DNA of 28,363 nt, taken from contig JAEZVO010000036.1 of the NCBI GenBank assembly GCA_023443125.1, forward strand, positions 1 to 28,363, given 5' to 3'. A model generated the notes under the pieces. The model saw only the letters and a program-made list of their open reading frames with translations. It searched no databases and was not told the origin of the DNA. The first letter of the stretch is position 1; every line of letters starts with the position of its first letter. Below, piece after piece: positions 22,695 to 28,363 of this stretch. The position numbers were made by a program, and so were the translations under genes. This DNA is from Actinomycetes bacterium (GTDB taxonomy: Bacteria; Actinomycetota; Actinomycetes; Propionibacteriales; Propionibacteriaceae).

Positions 22695-22985
22695 ATGAGC
22701 GACGCAACCGTATACTCCCAGTCTGGCCTCCAGGAAGGCATCAACTCCCTGAAGCGCGCCCACAAGGAACTCGTCGAAATGCTCGAGACCCTGAAGGGCG
22801 AACTCCGCACCTCGCTCGCGCAGTGGGAAGACAACGCCCGCCACGCCTACCAGGAAGTGCAGGAGCAGTGGGACCGTTCCGCTGAGCGCCAGAACGACAT
22901 CATCCAGCGCATGCCCGTGCTCCTCGGCAACATCGCCGACGGCTACGACGCCACCGAGCGTTCGAACCAGTCGCGTTGGGCCTGA
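22695..22985 (+). CDS. WXG100-family ESX substrate (second of pair), WED variant
   Basis: A 96-residue helical-hairpin protein, partner of the preceding WXG100 protein, with which it probably forms the exported heterodimer. The turn motif reads WED (44-46) where WXG is usual. The secretion motif YxxxE is present at Tyr84-Glu88. A strong AAGGAG site lies eight bases before the ATG, 38 bases after the first gene's stop. The start, length and helix pattern are otherwise standard. A terminator follows. Having YxxxE on both partners means either could be recognised by EccC. Confidence 0.93.
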   Translation: MSDATVYSQSGLQEGINSLKRAHKELVEMLETLKGELRTSLAQWEDNARHAYQEVQEQWDRSAERQNDIIQRMPVLLGNIADGYDATERSNQSRWA

Positions 22986-23004
22986 GTTTCAGGCAACATT
23001 TTTG

Positions 23005-23036
23005 AAAGGGTCCGGCTTCGGCCGGGCCCTTTCTTG
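23005..23036 (+). terminator. intrinsic terminator after the WXG100 pair
   Basis: A 12-bp stem (one G-U pair) closed by a very stable TTCG tetraloop spans 23005-23032 and is followed by CTTG. It begins 20 bases after the WXG100 stop. The A-run on its left also lets it act for the convergent aat transcript. Confidence 0.85.
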
Positions 23037-23082
23037 TTGTGTTCGGGGCTCGTCGACGGTGAGCCCGCCGCGTTTGCGAGTC

Positions 23083-23742
23083 TCATTCTTGGTGGCTTGG
23101 CCACGGGCGCGTCTCGCGCTCGAGCGCGTCGGAGAGCCGACGGAGGTACTCGTCGCGTGGAATCTCTACGGCCCCTAGCGTGGCGAGATGGTCGGTGAGC
23201 CACTGCACGTCGAGCAGCCTCACCCCTGCGCCGCGCAATTCGTCGACGAGGCGCAGCAGCGCCACTTTCGACGCGTCGCGCCCCACGTCAGGGTTGTGGA
23301 ACATGGATTCGCCTGCGAACAGCCCACGGATGTGGACGCCGTACAGACCACCGGCCAGGGTGCCGTCGGGGGTCCATACCTCGACGCTGTGCGCGACGCC
23401 CGCGTCATGCAGCTGGCGGTAGCAGGTGGCTATGCGTTCGTCGATCCAGGCGCCGTCGCGCGACGGGTCGGCACAGCGCTCAAGCACGTCGGCGAACGCA
23501 GCATCTACCGTTGTCACGTAGCGTTTCGCGGACTTTCTCAGGCTGCGTGTCACCCGCATGCCGTCGAGCGGCAACACCCCCCGGCGCACCGGCGACCACC
23601 AACCCATGATTCCCTCGACCGGCATCGGGAACACCCCGGCTGCGTACGCCTCGACGGTGATGTGCGCGTCGAATTCTTCGGAGATGCCGATGAGGTCCTG
23701 GTCGGGCCAGGTTGCGGCATCGCCGAAGATGGTGCTGAGCAT
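23083..23742 (-). CDS. aat: leucyl/phenylalanyl-tRNA-protein transferase
   Basis: Adds Leu or Phe from aminoacyl-tRNA to proteins with N-terminal Arg or Lys, marking them for ClpS/ClpAP-type degradation (N-degron pathway). With the start at 23742 the protein has 219 residues, close to the usual 230. Motifs are GVFPMP (36-41), GWWSP (47-51), EVW (121-123), GGLYG (131-135), FAGESMF (142-148) and the DVQW...HLATLGAVEIPR block (178-196). The frame is open up to 23862, but the extra residues do not resemble the family. The chosen ATG has no ribosome binding site. An AACACT lies six bases upstream, a weak match to the leaderless pattern of other genes here. Confidence 0.93.
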   Translation of the reverse strand: MLSTIFGDAATWPDQDLIGISEEFDAHITVEAYAAGVFPMPVEGIMGWWSPVRRGVLPLDGMRVTRSLRKSAKRYVTTVDAAFADVLERCADPSRDGAWIDERIATCYRQLHDAGVAHSVEVWTPDGTLAGGLYGVHIRGLFAGESMFHNPDVGRDASKVALLRLVDELRGAGVRLLDVQWLTDHLATLGAVEIPRDEYLRRLSDALERETRPWPSHQE

Positions 23743-23827
23743 GCAACCAGTGTTGCACCGCCCCTCAGCCGTGGCCACCGCGACGATGCTTGGTTCCATG
23801 TGCGAACCTTGGAGGTGGAGGAGCGCC

Positions 23828-24493
23828 ATGGACAACAACCAACTTGCCAATGCTGAACACATGTCCGCCGACGTGTTTCATCAGATTCTCGAACTCGCCA
23901 TCACCGGCAAGGGTGGGCTCGCGGGTGCCAAAACCGTCGCGAAACAACAGCTCGAAAAGGCCGGCGACCACGACGCGGCCGTGCGCGCCGTCGTGACGCA
24001 ACACCTGACGCTCGCGGGCGGCCAGGGATTCGCGACGAACTGGGGCGGGCTGCTGATGTCCGTCGTGACGATCCCCGCGAACGTCGCCGCGTCGTCGTTC
24101 GTGCAGGCGAGGATGGTTGCGGCCGTCGCACACCTTCGCGGCTATGAGCTGGCTGATCCGCGCGTGCGCACCGCCATCTTGATGTGCATGCTTGGCCCCT
24201 CGGCCGGCCAGGCGCTCGTCGCGAAGGGTGTGCTGCCGAGTTCGCCGCTCATGGTGGCCACCGCGCCGGTGTTCGACGACAACCTCGACGGCGCCGTCGC
24301 GAAGGCCCTCCTCGAGCGGGCCCTCAGCGCCGTGGGCGGCAAACGACTCGGGCTCATGGTGTTGAAAGGGATTCCGCTAGTAGGGGGCGGCGTCGGCGCT
24401 GCCGTCGATGCGTGGACCACCAGGCATATCGCCAATCACACCCTGGCCGAACTGCCGAACCGTCGCCCGAAGTCGAAAACCTCAGCGTCCTGA
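23828..24493 (+). CDS. EcsC-family protein
   Basis: A 221-residue protein resembling the EcsC family, named for a gene of the Bacillus ABC-transporter locus ecsABC; the function in actinobacteria is unknown. The family-like core is GGLLMSVVTIPANVAASSFVQARMVAAVAHLRGYELADPRVRTAI (about residues 74-120), followed by a glycine-rich hydrophobic segment near the end (GIPLVGGGVGAAVDAW). The start is the ATG with a long GGAGGTGGAGGA site just upstream. It is divergent from aat. Its last 12 bases overlap the end of the convergent alr gene. Confidence 0.8.
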   Translation: MDNNQLANAEHMSADVFHQILELAITGKGGLAGAKTVAKQQLEKAGDHDAAVRAVVTQHLTLAGGQGFATNWGGLLMSVVTIPANVAASSFVQARMVAAVAHLRGYELADPRVRTAILMCMLGPSAGQALVAKGVLPSSPLMVATAPVFDDNLDGAVAKALLERALSAVGGKRLGLMVLKGIPLVGGGVGAAVDAWTTRHIANHTLAELPNRRPKSKTSAS

Positions 24494-25594
24494 GATGTAC
24501 CGACGCGTCACCCGCGGCGTCACGAGGCAAGTCACCTCGTAGGAGATGGTGCCCATGAGGTCGGCGAGTTCGTGCGTCGTGATGCGTTCATTGCCGGACG
24601 CGCCCAGCAGCACCACCTCGGCGCCCTCGGTGATGACGGTTTCGGGGCCGAGGTCGACGAGAATCTGGTCCATGCACACGCGCCCCACGACGGGGTACGA
24701 GTGCCCGTCGATGAGCACCCGCCCGCGCGATGAGTTCAGCCGGGAGAACCCGTCGCCATACCCAACGGCGACCGTGGCTATGGTGGTGTCACGCGGGGCG
24801 CGCCAGGTGAGCCCGTAGGAGACCCCGTCGCCTTCGTTGATGGGTTTCACGAGTGTGACGCGTGAGGTCCAGCGCGCGACGGGTTCCAGCAGCCCCCGCT
24901 CATCCCGATTGAGGTCTGGGGCGGACCCATACAGCGCAATGCCCGGGCGAATGGCGTTGTCATCACCCAAGTCGTGGTTCAAGATGGCGCCGGAGTTGCC
25001 CGAGTGCACCCACTGCACATCGCACACCTGCTTCACCTCCGCGACGGCCTGCGCGAAGCGGTCGTGCTGCTGCCCGGTGAACTCGCGCCCCTCCTCGACG
25101 TCGGAGACTGCATAGTGCGTCATCACGCCCTCGAGGTGGAGGTGCGGGTTGTTGGTGATGGCGACGGCGGCCGCGCGCGCTTCGTCGGGCATGACGCCAA
25201 CACGGTGCATGCCGGTGTCGATGCTGAGGTGCACCTTGGCGACCGTGCCGAGCTGGCGCGCGGCGTCGGCGATGACGTCGATGCTCCGAAGCGAGCCGAC
25301 GACGAGGCTCACGTCGCCCGCAATCGCGCTCGGGAGCTCTTCGGCCAAGGCTGGGCTGAGTTTGAGCAGCATGCAACCAATACCCGCTTCTCGCAGTGTC
25401 AGCGCCTCGTGCACGGTGGCGACGCCGAAGCCCAGCACGTCTGGTTCCAGGTGCTTCGCGACGGGAATCAAGCCGTGGCCGTACGCGTCGGCCTTGACGG
25501 CAGCGATGACTGCGCGTCCTCCACCGCGGGTGCGAACGGTCTCGAGGTTACGAGCGATGGCTCGCAGGTCGACGACGAACTCAGTGGACGGCAT
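24482..25594 (-). CDS. alr: alanine racemase
   Basis: Pyridoxal-phosphate enzyme that makes D-alanine for peptidoglycan. It is 370 residues, a standard length. Lys34 in VKADAYGHG binds the cofactor, Tyr260 in GVSYGLTW is the second catalytic base, and Arg132 in TGMHRVG is the conserved substrate-side arginine. The C-terminal beta domain includes VCMDQILVDLG. TACCAT lies six bases before the ATG with no clear ribosome binding site, so the mRNA is probably leaderless. It converges on the EcsC gene with a 12-base overlap of the coding ends, leaving no room for an ordinary terminator. Confidence 0.96.
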   Translation of the reverse strand: MPSTEFVVDLRAIARNLETVRTRGGGRAVIAAVKADAYGHGLIPVAKHLEPDVLGFGVATVHEALTLREAGIGCMLLKLSPALAEELPSAIAGDVSLVVGSLRSIDVIADAARQLGTVAKVHLSIDTGMHRVGVMPDEARAAAVAITNNPHLHLEGVMTHYAVSDVEEGREFTGQQHDRFAQAVAEVKQVCDVQWVHSGNSGAILNHDLGDDNAIRPGIALYGSAPDLNRDERGLLEPVARWTSRVTLVKPINEGDGVSYGLTWRAPRDTTIATVAVGYGDGFSRLNSSRGRVLIDGHSYPVVGRVCMDQILVDLGPETVITEGAEVVLLGASGNERITTHELADLMGTISYEVTCLVTPRVTRRYISGR

Positions 25595-25600
25595 TTTCCT

Positions 25601-25606
25601 ATGGTA
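25601..25606 (-). promoter_or_regulatory. -10 box of a probable leaderless alr promoter
   Basis: TACCAT on the minus strand, six bases (AGGAAA) before the ATG at 25594. The AGGAAA abuts the start codon and is unlikely to act as a ribosome binding site. Confidence 0.45.
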
Positions 25607-25666
25607 GACCTACGATTCCTGATCTCATGCTGGAGATATGAACCAGGTGGGTGGCAGACTGGCCTT

Positions 25667-26470
25667 ATGTCTAATGACCAATGGAACCAGGGCCAGAGCG
25701 GCCAGTGGCCCTCCGACCAGGACGGCAATTGGGGCGCGCAGCCCGAAGCACAACAGAGCAGCAACGAGTGGGGCCAGCAGCCGCAGGCATCCGCCAACGA
25801 GTGGGGCGCCCAGCAGCCACAGGCTTCCGCGAATGAGTGGGGCGCCCAGCAGGCGCAGCCCTCCGCCAGCGAATGGAACGCAGGCTCCGACCAGCAGGCC
25901 CAGAGCTGGAACCAGCAGCCTCAGGCCTCGGCGTCCGAATGGAATGTCGGCCAAGATCAGCAGGCGCAGGCTTGGGATCAGCAGGGCCAGCAGCAGAACT
26001 GGGATCAGCAGCAGCCGCAGGCCTCGGCTTCCGAGTGGAACGCCGGTCAGCCGCAGCAGCAAGGACAGGCTTGGGATCAGCAGGGCCAGCAGCAGAGCTG
26101 GAACCAGCAGGCTCCCGGCCAGTACCAGCAGCAGTGGCAGAACCCGTCGCAGCCTAGCGGTGGCGGCCTGTTCAGCCTGGACTTCACGAAGTTCTCTCTG
26201 CCGCAAAGCGGCAAGCTCGTGTGGCTCATCGGCATCATCGTGATCGCCGTCGTGTGGCTGTTCGACTTCATCTCTCTGCTCACCTCCGGCACCACCCTCG
26301 AGATCGGTGGCGTGTCGGCCACCGCCGGCGAGCCCAAGGCGATGGACATCGTCCGCGCGCTGGTGTCCGGCCTCGCCGTGGCAGCACTCAAGATCGTGCT
26401 GCTTCGCGTCGCCATCGAAGGCGTGATTGCCCTGGTGAAGATCGCCGAGAACGGCAAGTCCGACGACTAA
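25667..26470 (+). CDS. DUF4282-like membrane protein with a Gln/Trp-rich repeat domain
   Basis: A 267-residue protein in two parts. Residues 1-165 are low-complexity Gln, Asn, Ser, Ala and Gly with 15 tryptophans spaced about 8-13 residues apart, in units such as QASANEWGAQ, QASASEWNAG and QAWDQQGQQQ. There is no Lys or Arg before residue 175. Residues 168-267 hold two membrane segments (about 183-205 and 227-258) ending in RVAIEGVIALVKIAENGKS, which resembles DUF4282. The repeat domain probably lies in the cytoplasm as a disordered, sticky region. The function is unknown. The start is the ATG at 25667; the frame upstream is antisense to alr. There is no clear ribosome binding site, and a terminator follows. 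Confidence 0.8.
   Translation: MSNDQWNQGQSGQWPSDQDGNWGAQPEAQQSSNEWGQQPQASANEWGAQQPQASANEWGAQQAQPSASEWNAGSDQQAQSWNQQPQASASEWNVGQDQQAQAWDQQGQQQNWDQQQPQASASEWNAGQPQQQGQAWDQQGQQQSWNQQAPGQYQQQWQNPSQPSGGGLFSLDFTKFSLPQSGKLVWLIGIIVIAVVWLFDFISLLTSGTTLEIGGVSATAGEPKAMDIVRALVSGLAVAALKIVLLRVAIEGVIALVKIAENGKSDD
25755..26125 (+). repeat. degenerate coding tandem repeats
   Basis: Within the preceding gene, units of about 30-36 bases encoding (P)QASA(N/S)EW(G/N) and QA(W/S)(D/N)QQGQQQ recur with CAGCAG-rich stretches. The longest near-identical pair encodes AWDQQGQQQ at about residues 102-110 and 135-143. This region is prone to slippage and likely varies in length between strains. Confidence 0.75.
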
Positions 26471-26490
26471 TCCTCACCCGTGTTCTCACG

Positions 26491-26521
26491 AAGAGGGGGT
26501 CCCGACGAGGGGCTCCCTCTT
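26491..26521 (+). terminator. probable intrinsic terminator after the DUF4282-like gene
   Basis: A 13-bp stem with two G-U pairs and a 5-base loop (AAGAGGGGGTCCC against GGGGCTCCCTCTT), 20 bases after the stop, ending in TTT. No other gene signal is visible between 26522 and the nhaA ribosome binding site. Confidence 0.7.
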
Positions 26522-26650
26522 TGCATTCCCGCGCGACGCCATGCCACACGGCGGGCGCAGTTTCAGTCAGCTCGCAATCTATGAAAAACTAGGACGCGGT
26601 GCGTCGGGAAGTCTGGTCGACAACAACGTCGAACGTTCAGGAGTGCCCCT

Positions 26651-27988
26651 ATGGCCCAGCAGTCCCGTGAAGAATTTGTGCTGTCCCGAGGCACCTACCG
26701 CGAGTACTCGCGCATCGAGAAGATGCTCACCTCCAACCACATGGCGGGTGTGTTGCTGCTTGCCGCGACGGTGGCCGCGCTCATTTTCGCCAACAGCGGC
26801 GCCTCCGACGCGTACTTCGGACTGCGCGATGCCTATATCGGCTGGGATCTCGGCTGGCTGAATCTCAAGCTGTCCGTCGGGCACTGGGCTGCCGACGGGC
26901 TCCTCGCCATCTTCTTCTTCATGGTGGGTCTGGAGCTGAAGCGCCAGTTCGTGCTCGGTGATCTGCGCGATCCTGGCCGCGCGCTCGTCCCCGTCGCCGC
27001 CGCATTCGGTGGCGTCGCCGTGCCTGCGCTGCTGTTCGTGCTCATCAACCTTGGTAGCACCGGCGGTGAGCTGCACGGTTGGGCCATCCCCGCTGCTACC
27101 GACATTGCGTTCGCAGTCGCGGTGCTGGCGATCGTCGGGCGGCATCTGCCTGCGGCGTTGCGCACGTTCCTGCTCACGCTCGCCGTCGTGGACGACCTCA
27201 TCGCCATCACCATCATCGCGGTGTTCTACTCCACCGATCTCCAGCTGCACTACCTGGCCATCGCCCTCATCCCTGCTGCTATCTACGCGGTGCTCGCCAA
27301 CCGCTTCGAGCACTGGTTCAAGAAGTCGTACATCCCCGCCTGGATTCTGTTGTTCCCGCTGGGCATCATCACCTGGGCGCTGTTCTACAACTCGGGTATC
27401 CACGCGACGATCGCGGGCGTCGTGCTCGCGTTCCTGGTGCCCGTCCACGCCAAGTCAGAGTACGGCCCGCAGTATTCACTGTCCGAGACGTTCGAGCACC
27501 GCTTCAACCCCATCTCCGTGATCATCGCCGTGCCGGTGTTCGCGTTCTTCTCCGCCGGCGTGAACGTGGGCGGCTGGTCTGGGCTCGTCGAGGCTTGGAG
27601 CTCGACGGTGACCCTCGGCGTGGTCGTCGGGCTCGTCGTCGGCAAGATCATCGGCATCACCGGCACGACGTGGCTCATCACCAGGCTTCGCCATGCCAAC
27701 CTCGACCCGGACATCAAGTGGATCGACCTCATCGGCATCGCCGCAGTTGCAGGCATCGGGTTCACAGTGTCGCTGCTCATTAGCGAGCTGAGCTTCCCCG
27801 GCGGCGGCGCGCTGCAAGACGACGCGAAGGTGGGTGTGCTGACCGCGTCGGTGCTCGCGACGGTGGTGGCATCGTGCGTGCTCGTGCCGCGCAACAGTCG
27901 CTACAAGCGCATCGACGAGAAGGAACACGTCGACGCCAACCGCGACGGCATCCCCGACGTGTTCCCCGACGACAGCTCGAAGCAGTAG
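26651..27988 (+). CDS. nhaA: Na+/H+ antiporter NhaA
   Basis: A 445-residue inner-membrane antiporter that exports Na+ in exchange for protons, for salt and pH balance. The ion-binding pair Asp181-Asp182 (AVVDDL) matches Asp163/164 of E. coli NhaA, and Asp151 (ATDIAFA) matches its Asp133. FFFMVGLELKRQF at 88-100 is another NhaA signature. About twelve membrane helices are predicted. The ATG has an AGGAG site seven bases upstream. The C-terminus ends in a hydrophilic tail with DANRDGIPD (428-436), which looks like a small calcium-binding loop and is not a usual part of NhaA. Confidence 0.95.
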   Translation: MAQQSREEFVLSRGTYREYSRIEKMLTSNHMAGVLLLAATVAALIFANSGASDAYFGLRDAYIGWDLGWLNLKLSVGHWAADGLLAIFFFMVGLELKRQFVLGDLRDPGRALVPVAAAFGGVAVPALLFVLINLGSTGGELHGWAIPAATDIAFAVAVLAIVGRHLPAALRTFLLTLAVVDDLIAITIIAVFYSTDLQLHYLAIALIPAAIYAVLANRFEHWFKKSYIPAWILLFPLGIITWALFYNSGIHATIAGVVLAFLVPVHAKSEYGPQYSLSETFEHRFNPISVIIAVPVFAFFSAGVNVGGWSGLVEAWSSTVTLGVVVGLVVGKIIGITGTTWLITRLRHANLDPDIKWIDLIGIAAVAGIGFTVSLLISELSFPGGGALQDDAKVGVLTASVLATVVASCVLVPRNSRYKRIDEKEHVDANRDGIPDVFPDDSSKQ

Positions 27989-28363
27989 TCGCCCGTCCCA
28001 CCCGATGATTGATCCGCCGCTGAAAGCGGCGTGTCGAAATCATCCGCAGTGTGGTTTCGATACGCGAGCTTCGCTCGCTACTCAACCACCGAGAGTGGGG
28101 CAGGCACCCCGCCCCATGCCGACCATCGAGTAGGCCCCACTGCGCCCCACCCGACCATCGAGTAGACCCGAAGGGCCGTATCGAGATGCAAGGCGAGGTT
28201 TCGATACGCCGCCTCCGGCGGCTACTCAACCACCGGAGCGGGGCGGCTCAACCACCGGGGCCAGGCAGACTCATCCACCGGCCGCAGTAGAGGGACTCTC
28301 CTCCTCGACCGTCGAGTAGCGGCGAAGCCGCGTATCGAGACGTGCCGACAGAAACAACTTCAC
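27989..28363. repeat. third intergenic cluster of palindromic repeats
   Basis: No gene is seen from the nhaA stop to the window end. The region holds copies of the same palindromic family at about 28004-28043, 28053-28091, 28153-28186, 28198-28236 and 28311-28342, plus half copies such as CTCAACCACCGGGG. Stems vary and stay paired (CGCCGCT/AGCGGCG, CGAG/CTCG, CCGCC/GGCGG). The cluster runs off the end of the window. Confidence 0.85.
28195..28363 (-). repeat. long composite repeat, right (inverted) copy
   Basis: Read on the minus strand from 28363, this segment repeats 4178-4319 in the same order. The 3'-most 52 bases differ from the left copy at a single position. An extra stretch of about 22 bases interrupts it after the GCGGCC near 28280. 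It is cut by the window end at the point where the left copy enters inverted repeat A. Confidence 0.8.

Noticed and set aside
23743..23862. Longer aat start
   Set aside because: The extra residues lack family similarity and overlap the ribosome binding site region and start of the divergent EcsC-type gene.
24974..25666. Long N-terminal extension of the DUF4282-like gene
   Set aside because: The frame is open but is antisense to alr and shows no relation to the Gln/Trp repeats; the ATG at 25667 begins the recognisable protein.
1..28363. tRNA, rRNA, insertion sequence or prophage genes
   Set aside because: None could be recognised on either strand; no transposase, integrase or phage protein was seen.

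Overview
The window is high-GC DNA with actinobacterial codon use, dense genes and many short or leaderless 5' ends. It carries an ESX-type (type VII) secretion locus with EccB, EccC, EccD, EccE, a mycosin protease and a WXG100 pair, but no EccA, PE or PPE genes. This set, with the surrounding housekeeping genes, suggests a non-mycobacterial actinobacterium. A member of the Propionibacteriales is my best guess, but there is no rRNA gene here to prove it.

Layout. 1-5318 holds housekeeping genes: serS and a HAD phosphatase on the minus strand, a PAP2 phosphatase/diacylglycerol-kinase fusion on the plus strand, and pheA on the minus strand. 5348-10761 is the first ESX block (eccC then mycP, minus). 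10922-16747 is a non-ESX insert: an EamA exporter, then a small catabolic cluster (2-hydroxyacid dehydrogenase, a broken amidohydrolase/Gfo-Idh chimera, an NAD epimerase-like oxidoreductase, a frameshifted dihydrodipicolinate-synthase-like gene, and a LacI-type regulator). 16883-22985 is the second ESX block: eccD (plus), eccE plus a linked 218-residue protein (minus), and eccB and two WXG100 genes (plus). 23083-27988 returns to single genes: aat, an EcsC-family gene, alr, a Gln/Trp-rich DUF4282-like membrane protein, and nhaA.

The ESX genes should build one membrane secretion machine. EccB, EccC, EccD and EccE form the core, MycP is the membrane-anchored protease, and the two WXG100 proteins are the probable heterodimeric substrate. 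The catabolic cluster inside the locus looks like it is decaying. One gene carries three one-base frameshifts and seems to lack its catalytic-lysine segment. Another is a frame-mismatched fusion of two unrelated enzymes. All neighbouring genes are intact.

The non-coding DNA has its own structure. Three intergenic clusters (3798-4412, 18293-18774, 27989-28363) are packed with a short palindromic repeat whose flanks are constant and whose stem changes in a base-paired way. Four other long inverted repeats, each with different arm sequences, lie between genes. The 3' end of the window is an inverted copy of sequence near 4180-4320. At least five genes share a -10 box exactly six bases before the start codon (TANNNT, six bases, start), and a sixth (eamA-like) fits too, so leaderless transcription seems common here.
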